Assembly: GCF_011745365.1 (NCBI RefSeq)
Contig: NW_024468910.1
Span: 5,071,172 to 5,135,171, forward strand
Length of the DNA stretch: 64,000 nt
Direction of reading: 5' to 3'
Source of the DNA: Cryphonectria parasitica EP155
Lineage: Eukaryota; Ascomycota; Sordariomycetes; Diaporthales; Cryphonectriaceae
Shown: positions 20,352 to 33,081 of the stretch, piece after piece
How positions within the stretch are numbered: the stretch's first letter is position 1
Layout of the letters: each line of letters starts with the position of its first letter
Notes under the pieces: model-generated
Told to the model about the DNA's origin: nothing
The model's database searches: none
The model's input: the letters and a program-made list of their open reading frames with translations, nothing else
Made by a program: the position numbers and the translations under genes

Positions 20352-23300
20352 AAGAGAGACAGAGAGATTGAGAGAGAAAGTGTGCGCGACCCGAGAGAAG
20401 GACGATCGCGCAAGGTCCGGGGATTCAACAGGCTGCTTTGGAGGGGGGGCAGAACCCGTCTCGGTGGCGCCGCCCCGGAGATTGCCATCGACGTGAGAGG
20501 ACTGGCAGCACCCGCTTCTTGCACATGGGCCGTTCAAGGTTTTTGAACCTGCCCAAGAGCCGAAGCAGATCTGCCCAGGGAAAGAGAAAGAGAAGAGGGT
20601 CTCAGAGTGAGTCAAGATCAGCGGGCAACTCGTTCGATGGCCTCAGGAGTTGGCCATGATTCCTGGCAAGAGGCCACGAGACGGTCTGTGATTCTGGGGA
20701 AACCTGGATCGGATCTATCAATCTCACACAATTGTCCTCGTCGTCTCCTGTTGTCTGTCTTGCCCTTTCTCCATTGATAAATAATGGACCGTTTCCGACA
20801 AGGCGCAGATGTATGCTGTGCATTACTTGCATGTAATGCATGGTGGCGAGTGGATGCTGGATACCACAGTAGAGAACAAATAAAATAAAAAAAGAATCGG
20901 AAATGAGGCCCTTTTTCTGCCACAAAAGGAGGACGTGTCGCCTTCCTTTCTCTCTCTCCCCCTCCCCAATAGTATCTCCGTGATGCATCATGCAAGGACA
21001 CCCGTCATTGATGAGAAAATGGAACCTGACGAAAAGAAGAAGAATAGAAATAAAATAAAAATAAGGGGGGGGGGGCACACACATACCCACAACCTAAAGA
21101 GAAGCAATGGTCCAGGTGCAGAAGCCAAGGTCGATCGATTAGTATAGGGACAGGCATGGGATCCTACCTTGCAAGCCTTGCTTCCCAGCTCCCCCTCCCA
21201 CATGTCAACCAAATCTTTTTCTTTTCCCTCTCAAATTTGGGAAGATGGACAGCGCTATTCCTGTTTCTGAAGAATCCACACCGGTAGTGGTATGAGAATG
21301 CTACCTTAATACCATAGTACCTGTACCGTGGTACCATTCGGCCGTTGTGCCGTGGTAATGGATGGATGGATGGATGGATGAATAGTTGGTGGGTGTCATC
21401 TCATATGCTTTTTCGCCCTGCTGCAGGCTATAGCATAATATACTACAATCTAGGTAGGGCCCGCGGAAAGCCTCCCCCAGCTTCCCATGTTCCCCTGGGC
21501 TCCAGAAAGAGGGCAGACGAGGGGAGAAGGGGGTGTCACACTGCAGCCAGATCGTTGCAGCAGACAAGACGTCTCCGGCGCCCCGGCGCCCCGGCGCCCA
21601 GGATGGTAAGCCTCCAAAGGCAATTGGTGCCACCTGTTCGGTGGGTGAAAGTGGGATGGGATGAGATGGATGGGATGTAATGTGCTCCAAGGGTGTGGCG
21701 TCGGGTCCAAGCTGCTTTGATTTGGCTCCGCAATCTGCCCAGAGCGTCGGAAACGGAAGAGGAATGTCCTGTCATCCGGTTAGAGTGCTTAGAAGATCCT
21801 ATCGAGTCAATTGATGGAGGATTGATGGTAGTGACACAAGACAAGAGAGAGAGAGAAAGGAAGGAAGAAAAAAAAAAGGGCAACGATGATGACTTTCAGG
21901 TTCAGGACAGACAGAGGTCACGTTAGGTCAGTTCAGTGATGAGAATCATTTCCCCAGAGGTGACGAGGGTCTCCAGTTAAGGTGATGGCCCCTACCCCCT
22001 AGAGGAGAATCAATCCCCTAAAAAGAAGAGAAAGAGATCCCCCCAGTGGTCTTCAGCTAGTGGGCCCCCACCCCTCTAGCATTACCTACTTAGTGAGGTA
22101 ACCCCCCAATGACGATCATGATGTGGGCAAATAGAGTGCCTTACCTCAGCAGCCTACCCTCTGGTCCCATCGTGCCTACCTCCACCGGATCGTTGAGAGA
22201 GGCGGCGCCTGTGGTTTGACAGGGGATGGAAGGGACAAGCTACAGGGGCGCCCCTGCCCGCAGCGGGAATCATCCAAATTGCTCTCTCGTCGAGCGAGAA
22301 CAAGGGACCTGTTTCGCTCGCCTGTCACCCAAAGGCCACCCGTTAACCCACACAAACCCACACACCCATCGACGCCTCATCCTAACCACCCCCTCCCTCT
22401 TCGAGCCATTCACAACGCACGCCTTGACCGTGTCATTTCGTCCCGTGCCGTGGTCGTCTCGTCGCTCGCGAATAGGATAAGGGTACAAGGGAAAAAGAGA
22501 CAGAGAAAAGAGAAAGACAGAGGGGGGGATACTCCATCCTCGTGCTCATGATTTGTCTGAACCCTTTGGACTCGATCCTACATCACCATTGACCACCACG
22601 AACACGCCCCCCCCCCCCCGACTTGCTGCTGCGTAGTAGTACATAGTAGCATCTCGAGATTTCGAATCGATTCACCGACCTGCTCGCATCTGAGCTGGCC
22701 GTGCTGAGCTGGTTGTGGGCTTTGGGCTGTGCTGGCCAATGTGGACAAGGTGCCACTTCACCCCAACCTTAACCTCATCCAACCCGACCAACAAACACCA
22801 CTAACTCTACCGCCTCCATACGCCTCTACTCCTGCTTTTCCTCGCCCTTCTCGTCCTTCGCCTCACTCGAGTGATCACTGGACGGCAAGGTCTCTGATTG
22901 CGCTGCTCTGATTGACCCAATACCACCATACACTTGCGACGTGGCTTGCAACAATCCGACTCAAGTCTCTCCTCTGGTGTCTTCATTCTCGTGTTGCGTT
23001 ACATTTTCCTCACGATCTTGTCTGAATTCGTCCAAAAGGAAGATCAACCAAGATTGGGCATTAATTTGGACTCGACCCCGACTCGACTCGGACTTGAATG
23101 CCACATGACATGACTGACATGGCATATCTGCTTATCATCTAATCTCATCTCATCTCGTCACATCACATCACACATCACACTTCTTTACACTCTTCACTCT
23201 CTCTCTCTCTCTCTCTTTTTTTTTATTTTAAATTTTATCCATCGGGACACACACAAGTCCGCACAGGCCATCTCGCCGGAACCAGCCTTAGTCCCACAGC

Positions 23301-25292
23301 GCCAGCGCCACTTCCTTCACTCCACATTCATACTCATTTCCTTCTAAACTCTTGGGTTGAATCTCGAACCGCCACTCGACTGTCTCTCGTGTCGTCTCTC
23401 CTTCTCCCTCCCTCGTCACTGCTCGACTCTTCCCCGTCCTTCGTCTCTTTTAAAACTCCCATTATCGGCACCTGATCGGCCCCTCATTCACCCCCAGCCC
23501 GACTGGCACGGACACGAAGACGCTCCAGGCACTGGACCTGGTTGAGACTGGACCTCGATTCTACGACTGAACTGTTGGTGCTACCTGCTACCGAACTTGG
23601 ACGACCACGACTACGATCACGCGCTGCTACATATTCTTTTCTAGTGTATAGGCGCATTGATGCAGCCGATTTGATCTGCTAGCATCCCTCATTCTCTTGT
23701 GCGCAGTCAATCTTGACGGGCAATACTTTCGCATCCCGTCTACTCTTTTCCCGCCGCTCTGGCACCTACAGCCGCCTGCCTACCCGTCCCGTCCGACTCC
23801 CCGAGTCTGGATCTCGAGGCTCGAGCTCAAGCTCGCTGCAAGTAGCCGCCGCCTAACACTAGAGCACAACGACGATCTCCAACCAGCCTTGCCGTTAGTC
23901 AGGGGCTGTCGCTTGGCTCACCGATATCCTCCCTTCAAGTTCGTGGTGCACTGGTCCTCACCACACCAAACCAGTCGTCTTCTCCCGACAGCACAACAGC
24001 CAACGCCCCTGCTATCGTCATTGCACATACAGACTTTTCATTTTCGTTGCGCGCCCACACTCTTTGCACTCCTGGCGATCCGACTCGCTCGTGGCACGCA
24101 CGTCCCACCCGTACCACCATCACCACCCGCCGCAGGCAACTTTTGTGCGACTCAGAACCTATTCTACCCTTCTTCTCATCGGCTACTGCTGCGCAAAACT
24201 TTGAACGTTTCGACTACTTATTCTGTTGGCACGGCGTACCGCATGCAGAGTCGTGTCAGGTTAAACGATTCTCTCCGGACTAAGCTCCAAATAAAGACAG
24301 GACATATCCCTGGACCGTCGTCTCTGATCACGCAGGGAGGAACGAGGAGATCCCCTGAACACGATAGGTACGCGAAACCGGGGACTTACACACACGTTTC
24401 CTTACCCCTCCCCCCCCTTCCTTTTTCCTCCTGAGTCTATGACCTCTTGGACAACCACTTTGGAAAACCCTTGCTTGTCTTACGGGGGATCTGTTGATCT
24501 GCTTCCACTTCCGCACACCTTCTGCAAAGGGAGGACCTTCTTTGTTCTACTACCATCACCTCCACACACGACACTTGAAATCTGTTTTCCTGTGGTCTCA
24601 CCTGCCCTTACTTGAACATTTCTTAGCGCCATCTTTCCATCTCCTTTTTCCTCTGCACATTCATGCCTTTCTCAACATGTGTGCTTGAGAGATATTGCAT
24701 TGCTTGCTCCCCTGTCTTGCATCTGGCACAATAGAGAATCAAGACTGACTGGGCCTGCTAGGGATCCTGGTGGCTGTGTGTGCGCATAAAGTCGTTTCAC
24801 TGCCCTCTACCCTGTTCAACCCAGGTCCCGCTTTCCTCGGCGTCGAGCTTGGGATCTGTCAACCGGGAATTTTGATTACTTCCGAGACGAAAACGTTCCA
24901 TATACCATTTGCGTCGGTCGTCTGCATGACGGGGCCTCTCTCCTATTCGACGTTCCTTGTCTGACTCACCCTAGCTGGACGTTGATTCATGGAAGCGGGC
25001 TTGCTTCCTCTGTGTCGACCAGGTTATCTCCCTCTCCTCCCCTCTTTAGGGGCGATCACGAAATATTGGTCTACCATTATCTTCTTTGCGCCTGATTGCT
25101 CCTTCCGACCGTACGCCTTCACTCGAAAGAAGGCGTTTCCCTCCCCAGGAGACGGAAGAAGGCGACACCATAACACGACAACTAGGCTCTAGTGACCAAT
25201 TGACCTTCCTATCCCTGGTGCAGCCGATAACGCAGCTCTGTCATCCCTCGACCAGAAAAGCTGCCGTTGGGTAGCCTTTCCAGGTCTTCAAG

Positions 25293-28229
25293 ATGACGAC
25301 TGCGATCCCCCAGACCCCGAGGTCTATCAGCGGGCCACCGACCACGGCCCTTCCGGCACTGCCTGTAGGCAAGACGAGGAAACCTTCAGGCTTGCAAGGA
25401 CCATCAACGCCGGCGAGATCGCTGACGGGCACACCAAGGACGGGCCTGCGAGCCCCATCATCCACATTATTTCCCCCACCGACCTCACCAGCTCCTTCGA
25501 CCGCCTTACCGCAACCACGAGCAGTAGCAACAATCGCAAATAGTTCTTCCAAGGCGCTGCGGAAATCAGTTAGCATCAGCGCCTTCCCTCAACCCCCTCG
25601 TGGAGACACCAGGAACTCGAGCGTACCACCAAGCCCTCTGTCTGGCTCGCGGAAATCCAAGGTGCCCAGCTCGACAAGCCTCCACACGAGTGGGACGCCA
25701 AGCCTGCTGAATGGCTCTGGCGACGGCAAGTCTGTGGGAAGAGGAAGCATACGGTTCTCTGACGGCCTGATTAGTGTATCTTCCCTTCCGCAGAGCCGCA
25801 GCTCTTCGGCACAGGATTCTTACTCTACCTCGGCAACCACATACGACGACAATGACGGTCCCAAGGCGAGCACAGATGTCTCTAGCAAGCGCCAGTCCAA
25901 GTCGGACACCAAGGGCAACGTTCTTGTGAGCGTGAGGGTGAGGCCAGATGCGGGAGGCCAAGACCATCGGTCGGATGGTGAATGGTTGGTTGACGGACGC
26001 AAATCGTCCATCACCTACGGAGGCAAGGACGGGGCTGGTGACTATCATTACGGTATGGATTTTCTCTGAATGATTACAAAGGAAGACGTATGTCTTGCCT
26101 GGTCTCCCAACTAACCCTTTGATTCTAAATTCACAGACAACGTATTCACGACACACGACGACAACTCCAGGGTATACGATCATATCGCGAAGCGGCTCGT
26201 CCGTCGTGTCATGGAGGGTTATCACGGAACTGTTTTTGCATATGGTATGACGGGCACCGGCAAGACGTTCTCGATGCAAGGAACTGCGTCATCACCTGGT
26301 GTGATACCCCTGGCCATCACCGATATCTTCTCGTACATTCGCGAAACTCCTTCCCGAGAGTTCCTGCTCAGGGTCAGCTACCTGGAGATCTACAACGAGA
26401 AGATTCATGACTTGCTCAGCATGCCGACCAACGGTGGTGTTGGCGGGGCTGTAACGCAGGAGGAGATTAAACTACGCGAGGATAGCAAGCGGGGTGTCTA
26501 TGCGAGCCCCCTCAAGGAGGAGATCGTGCAGAGCCCCACACAGCTCCTGCGCGTCATCGCCCGAGGTGACCAGGCGCGCAGGACTGCGAGCACTCAGTTC
26601 AACTCGCGGAGTTCCCGAAGCCACGCGGTCGTGCAGATTGTCGTCGAGAGCAGAGAACGCATACAGGGCGTCAATGCATCGGGTGTGGATTCCAAGCGAT
26701 CAGCCATCCTCCCTGGGGGCGTACGTGTCTCGACCCTGAGCCTGATCGACCTGGCAGGTTCAGAAAAGGCTGCCGAGAGCAAGGAGCGGCGGACGGAGGG
26801 TTCTCATATCAACAAGAGTCTTTTGACTCTCGGTACGGTCATCTCGAAATTGTCCGAATACAAGGACAAGGACGGCAAGGGCGGTGGTGATAAGGATGGC
26901 AAGCACTTGCCCTACCGAGACAGCAAGCTCACGAGACTGCTGCAGGGCGCCCTCTCCGGCAACTCCCTCGTCAGCATCCTCTGCACGATCCAGGTCGCCT
27001 CTGGGGCTGCAGCCTCCAACACCCAGACCTCTGAGACCATCAACACCCTGAAGTTTGCATCCCGGGCCAAGAACAGCATCGTCAGCAACGCGAAGCGCGC
27101 GGAAGAGGCCCTGGGTGCTGGTGGTGAGGGCGGCGCGAGGGTGCTCCTGGAGCGATACCGCATGGAGATTGCAGAGCTCAAGGCGCAGCTCGACTCGCAG
27201 TCCAAGAAGCCCCCTACCAACGAGAACGACGCGGAGAAGATGCGCGATGCCGCGGAGGAGCTCGCTCGTGAGAAGGAGGCAGAAGCGCGACACGAGGAGC
27301 AAATGTTGGAGATGCAGCTTGCCCGGACGGCACTCAAGGAGCGCATAGACCACCTGAACAAGCTAATTCTCAGCTCGAGGTCGATCGGGGTGAATGCCAG
27401 CGGGACGTGGAGCTCGCTGAGCAACCACCCACGCTTCTCGCAGGTCTCGATACGGTCCTCCATGACAGCGTCCCAGGTGAGCAGGCCCATGTTGGAGAGA
27501 ACAGCATCCCTCGCCTCGTCAGCATCCACAATCGGTCGGCGGCCTAGTACAGACCACCGCACATCGAGTGGCGAGAGGTCTGTGGGGGATGAGTCCGACA
27601 GCCTGGGCGAGAACGGCGATGGGACGGCACCGCTAGAGAGACAGAATCGCGCGCTTCGGGCGGACCTTGCGGACAAGAACCGGTACATCGCCACGCTCGA
27701 GAAGCGACTGCTGCAGGCGCGGCGGACGAGCTCGTCGAGGACATCGATCGGGCTGTCCTCTGGCAGCAAGGGTATTATGGTGGGCGAAGATCACAGCGTC
27801 GCGGCCGTCATGAAGGAGAAGGATGCCGAGATCGCCGAGCTCCGCGCACAGCTGGAGGACAAAGACAGGATGCTGGTTGCGCTCCGCAGCGCCGCGAGGA
27901 TTCGGGATAACGCCGACTCCCGCGCGTCTCCGCGTCTGGACGGCCCCGGTCCCTCGGTCCCACCATCGCCGGCGAGCCCCCCACGTGCCATGTTCCCGAG
28001 CATCATTCGACCATCCCCCAAGAAGCTCCGCAAGAGTGATGACGAGGTATCGCGCATGCTGGACGAGATGATCCAGGACCGTGTCGATCAGGGCCAGATC
28101 ACAAAGAGCGTGCGAGGCAGCGTGCGTATCCCAGCATCCCTCGGCGGCCAAGAGAAGCCAGCGGTCGACATCGAGCCGCTGCGACAGAGCAGCGAGAGCA
28201 GCCGACGGCCGGTCGTGTTAGAGGTTTAG
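25293..28229 (+). CDS. Kinesin motor protein, KIP2/KipA/Tea2 type
   Basis: Two exons (25293-26052, 26137-28229) give 950 residues. A disordered Pro/Ser/Thr-rich N-terminal extension of about 205 residues precedes the motor (NVLVSVRVRPD from about 208). Motor signatures are the P-loop GMTGTGKT (290-297), switch I NSRSSRSH (409-416), switch II LIDLAGSE (456-463) and the HINKSLLTLGTVISKL helix. The motor ends near TLKFASRAKNS. Two coiled-coil segments follow (ERYRMEIAELKAQL; NRALRADLADKNRYIATLEKRL), then a third short one and a basic C-terminus. The long N-terminal extension with an internal motor is typical of fungal Kip2/KipA/Tea2 kinesins. These walk to microtubule plus ends, carry CLIP-170/EB1-type factors and help set hyphal growth direction. 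An insert of Lys/Asp/Gly (EYKDKDGKGGGDKDGK) lies after the switch II helix. The superfamily is certain; the subfamily is inferred. Confidence 0.93.
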
Positions 28230-31200
28230 AGCATTCATAACTTTCGGCGGTGGATCCAGACAGGTGGCTCGGTCCGAGGCCTCCGGTCCTCTTTCTCAAA
28301 CAAGGACAAGCAGGACAGGTCAGCATCATCAATTTTCTCTCTACAGGGAGATTACAGTGGAAGACAGAACGAGAACGTGGCCCATTGGAAGTCGAGGCCA
28401 TCGCTCCCCGCATCCAGGTTCTTCAAAAGGAAATCTAACAAAACGGGAAAGGACAACAAGAGAGTGCGGTAAAGCTGACTTGTCTCCCCCATCGCATGGA
28501 CGGCGACGGAATTGGCTCATTTCGGTGGGATTTTTTTTTTTTTTTTTTCCTCCCCGGGGACATGAACGAATGGAATGGTTCACTTGCTGGCGTTTTTGGG
28601 AGAAAGGGACTGACATGCTATTTCGGTCGCCTTACTTGACCAGCTTTCTAAGTATTATTATTACCTTCGTTTTGTTTTTGTTGTTCTTCTCATTATACCC
28701 AAATTTGTTTCCTTTTTATTTTTTATTTTTTCAATCACATACTTTCTTCCTCTCTCTATCCCTTGGTCTCTTTTGTGGTGAGATGATGGGGTTTGGCTTC
28801 CTCGGGTTCTTTTGCTTTTGGCGGAGGTCCAATTGCTTGTACGGTAGAAGACAGGGCAGCCAGAGGGTTATGAGACGAGACAATCACTCACGGCAATGAC
28901 ACGATAGTAATAATCAGAATACGGAAGATGGAGAAGAGAACAGAGAAGTAGGGGGGGGGGGACCCAGCAGCGATGGAAGATTCTTGTGGCGGCCACCGGG
29001 ACATGCTGCTAATACCTGAGCCTGGAAAGGAGGAAATTCTTTTATGAACGAGCGAAGCCATCCTTGCTACATTCATAGGTACATGTATTACATTCTTCCA
29101 CCGTCAGTCAATTATACTGTCGACGAAGGATGGATAAAAGCAAAAGGGGGGAAAAAAAAGCACGAGGAATGAAGCGAGCAGTCCCAAACTCTGTGCATGT
29201 ACAGATAGATTATGGTTCATTGTGTGTGCATGTGCGTGCGTGTGTATTGTATGTGTCTTGTGTTGTATCTGTGACATTTCCCTCTGTGTGTGTGTGGGTG
29301 TGTGTGCTACACACCACGGTGTAGTGCAGTGCAGTGCACCTCGGGCCCAGCGTGAGTGATGGAATGCCAACGGTCCAAGCTCGTACGAAATCCTATAGGC
29401 CGGGAAAGGGGGTGGAGCAACAGCCCTGGTGTGATCAGAAATGTCTCGATTATTTTTTTTCTTTGTACACCAGTGTCTGCTCCTCTGTACACACACGCTG
29501 TTTTGCCTGGCCCTCAAATATAATGTGTATTCAATCAACCCCCCCCCTCCCCAAAAAAAAAAGCTTTCTCGGGTGTGGCGGCAATGCGGCCGTAGAGATT
29601 ATAGGCTGTAGCCCGTGGCTTGGTCAACATAACGCGCCATCCACCCCCAGTCTACGGTGGTACTGGTGGGAAGTGGTGGCGAAATGACTGCAATCCCCTT
29701 GGGTTTCATTGTGAGGTCCTACTGCTGTACATATCGACCAGGTTTTTTTTTTTCTATCCATCTTTTCTTTTTCATTTCACTTAGTTGTGGTCTGGTTTTG
29801 GGTAGGAATACTTGGGCGCGTGCTTAATGATGACGATGTAGTAGTGGTGGGCTAGCCCGGGGGGTGTGGGGGACCATGCAAGTATGGTAGACTATTCCAT
29901 AAACTTTATTATGCTGTTCCCTATTGACCTTCCTCTTTCTATCTCTTACGTGGTCGCTGTTTGGCAAGCTGAGCCGTAGCGCAGTGGATGACGACGAGGC
30001 TCCCTCTTAATGCACCCGCCCTCTCCTTCTCGGTCTGAGTAAGTACTTAGTAGTAGGTAAGTACTTGTGGGAGTGGGTGGGGATTATATGGAATGATTTC
30101 TTCGCTTCTTTTTAAATCCGAATAGGGGTTTCAAGGACAAAGGGGGGGGAGGGGAGGGTGTGTATGAGTTATGCAGACTTATGTACAGTGAAAAGGGTTC
30201 GTCAGGCTTGATTTGCACTTTTTTTTTTTTTTTTTTTTTCTTTTTTGTTTTGTAAAGACAGAGAGCATAGGAGGCGTTGTGTCATTTTGATGCCTGACAG
30301 CGGCTGGTTTAGTGGGTAAGTAAATAATTAGGTAACCCTGGAGGATGTCGATACTTTCCACAATAATTCTGAAACAAGCAAGGGTCCATCCATCCACCCC
30401 ACACCTTTCCCCCCCCCCCCCCCCCGCCGGAGCGCCGCTCTCAATTCTTGTCCTTTTTTGCCATTCGAAATCTCATCCTCGGTCCAAGGCCCAACCCTGC
30501 TAGCCCAACCTCTCTTGCTGATGCTGGTGTAGTTGCATCCGTCTGTCCCCGTTTCCCTTCCGTGTGACCGAGTGACTGTGACTGACCACGACTTGTTCTC
30601 TCATTCGAGGACAATGACGATGTCACAAAGTTTAAAAACAAGATGGGCCAGGCGGCGGGGGAATGAGTGCTCTCTGTCTCTCTTACTCACTTACACACAC
30701 ACACGCACTCACTCTGCGACGAGAGAGGGGGATCGACGGACACAGCCCTCTGTAGACGAGAGCCAATCGCACGAGGCACAGCAGGTGTGTTGCGTGTGCA
30801 TGTGTGCGCGTTTTGGCTTTTGTCTTGGATTCCCCACTTTTCGGCGTATATACCATAGTATGTGCATGCGTGTCTTCTCTTTGGTCCGCTTTCCTTGTGT
30901 TGATCATATGCTCTTTAAATATGGAACATTCTCTCTCATGGGATTACAAGGGGGGCAATGGCGATGAGAGAATGGTTGGCAAATAGGAAAAGAGAGGGTA
31001 CGTTTTTGTCTTGAGTCCATCTTGCCTGTTCTGGGATAGTTGTCTCGGGGCGTCTTTCTGGAAGGGATGGCGAAAAGAAGAGAACTATAGCGGAAGAATG
31101 AAGAAGAGAAAAAAAAAACCAAAAGCCACGTACCACTTTTGTGGAAGTTAACCAAACCTTTCTCATTGCAGCGTCGAGGTGCTCTCCTTTTTTGGTTCTT

Positions 31201-33081
31201 CTTTTACTCTGAAGGGGAAGAGAGAGACATACTAGATCACGTTGATTTTCAGGAGAACCCCGACGATCAATTCAGTGCTCGGGCAAAAAGTTGAGAGGGG
31301 ATAAACAACCCGTTACTATAACAGGTCGATCCAAAGCGGGGATATGCTATGTAGAAGACTTCGGAGGTTCATCCATCTCTGTCGGGGCAAACAATCAAAT
31401 GCAAACGTCGTGTGAAACACAGCGCGCGTGCGAAAAGAGAGAGAGAGAGAGAGAGAGGCATTACCACCACCACCACCACAAACGGCTACCAGCATAACTT
31501 TTGGGGAGAGGAGGGGTGGGGTTTTCCACAATACATTAGACGGGAAGGGGGACGCGGCGCACCAGCCCCCATCAACGTATGAAGGGCAAAAAAGCCCCCA
31601 AGGTAACCTCGGCCACATCGTGGGCGATCCACTTTCGAACCTTTGGACCACCACACCCCCCCCCCCCCTTGTTTCCCACCTGTCAAACAGAAACGCGCCA
31701 CTCAGGACGACGACAGAAGCTTTTGCTTTGGAAGATGCCTCTTCTCCTTTCAGACAAAGTTGAGCCGACACTTCCGACCACCGGATAAATTAGGGACCCC
31801 GTTTACGATCCGTTGTGGAAGAAGGGGGGAAAAAAGCTCAATTAAATATTAGGTGAGAAGAAGGAGGAAGAGAGAGGGAAGGCAGCAAGGGTTTTTCTCG
31901 TGGTGTAGGACTTGCAGGGGCTCCCTTTTCGAACATCTGAAACATACTGGCTTGCTTAAATCGCATAAGCTTGACAGCCACCCACCGAGGACTGAAGAGG
32001 GGGGGGGGGGGTAGAATTCAATGAGGTGAGGAGCTCGAGTGGACTGTCGGCTAGCGAATGAGAATGGTGAACAAGCATGCTCTCTCCCTCTTTTGTATGT
32101 GTGTGTGTGTGTATGGTGTGTGCTCGCTCGGCCCAGAAAAGTATGGGTTTGCCCATTCACAGCTTATGAATCCAGAGAGGAGGGGAAAAGAGAGGGGGGG
32201 TCAGGAACATCTGAAATGAGATTAACCTGCCCAATTCCCCGTTTCTTCTAGAACGACTTGTCCTCCCAAGGATTTTTCTCCTTCCCATCACCATCGTCGC
32301 CATCACGCGGGCGCACATACACACAGACGTTCCTCCTCTCATCCTCCTCCTCCCTTCATTGCCCAACCCCCCCGCCTTTTTCGTCTGATCTACCACATAT
32401 GATCCATGATCCAGGGGGGTTTTCTGTTCTTGTCTTATATTCCTACTATCCCTGAATCTATAGTTTCCTGTGGATCTATCGAGACATGACATAGTAGATC
32501 GACCATCCTTTTTTTTTGTGTCTTTTTTCGTTTCTTGTTTCTTCTTCTTTTCCTCGGCTGAGCCACTTCATTTCATTCGACTTGACTCGGGTGAAGCTGT
32601 GTACTACTTTACTGTAGGGAACAGTACAGTACCTGCTTACACAGCCTCGTCAATCCCCATCCGCGGTGAACCAAGCCGGCGATCGTCGTCAGGGACCTTG
32701 ACTCGCCTCTGTGTTCCACCATTTTCATCATCACACAACAGAACTGGCTTGGTCAAGAGATCCTTCTCCTCTCTTCCTCTCCTCGCAGCTTTTGATTACG
32801 GCTTCCTTCTCATCACCGCCGTCCTGACCTGACACTGGGTCGGTCTACTTGCTACTTATCCGACGTCTGTGTCGTCTCCACAATCTTATTCTGACACTTT
32901 TGTTGCTACTGTTCTCGGGCCTCTCCGTTGCGATCTGCGTTTCCTGGTGGGCCAGTGACGGCAACAAGGACGATCACCATTCTGTTTCTACTCTGTTTTT
33001 TCCCCTTCTTCTTTCTCGGCTGGCCCTCCTCGGGCCTTTTTCATTTATTCTTATACCGGCGGGCCCCCACACACACACACA
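28230..33081. other. 4.9-kb gene-poor region between the kinesin and glycosyltransferase genes
   Basis: No supportable gene on either strand. It includes the kinesin 3' UTR, a T-run near 28531, GT-rich DNA at 29221-29314, a T-run of about 22 nt near 30219, a C17 run (30409-30425), a TACCATAGTA palindrome (30851) and GA/CA repeats near 31440-31490. The final 600 bp are pyrimidine-rich and end in (CA)n just before the start codon at 33082, so they likely hold the promoter and leader. Confidence 0.5.

Larger units (their letters stand above)
15742..25292. other. 9.5-kb gene-free block upstream of the kinesin gene
   Basis: No reading frame here has a recognisable domain or convincing codon use on either strand. 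It contains a (GAC)n run (15853-15882), T24 (16911-16934), (TC)n (17721-17772), (GT)n (18092-18123), (GA)n (about 20322-20345), a C-run near 22610, and short palindromes including TACCATGGTA-type sites at 17872, 20118 and 21310. From about 22.6 kb to 25.3 kb the plus strand is pyrimidine-rich with many short frames, as in long fungal 5' leaders, so part of it may be transcribed with the kinesin gene. Confidence 0.5.

Noticed and set aside
23697..24434. 245-codon plus-strand frame upstream of the kinesin gene
   Set aside because: No domain, Pro/Ser/Arg-heavy composition expected from CT-rich leader DNA, and no conserved-looking blocks.
26912..27769. 285-codon minus-strand frame
   Set aside because: Antisense of the kinesin gene, which has unmistakable motor motifs.
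29972..30045. tRNA-like A-box (TAGCGCAGTGG)
   Set aside because: No matching B-box (GGTTCRANTCC) or complementary acceptor stem follows at tRNA spacing.
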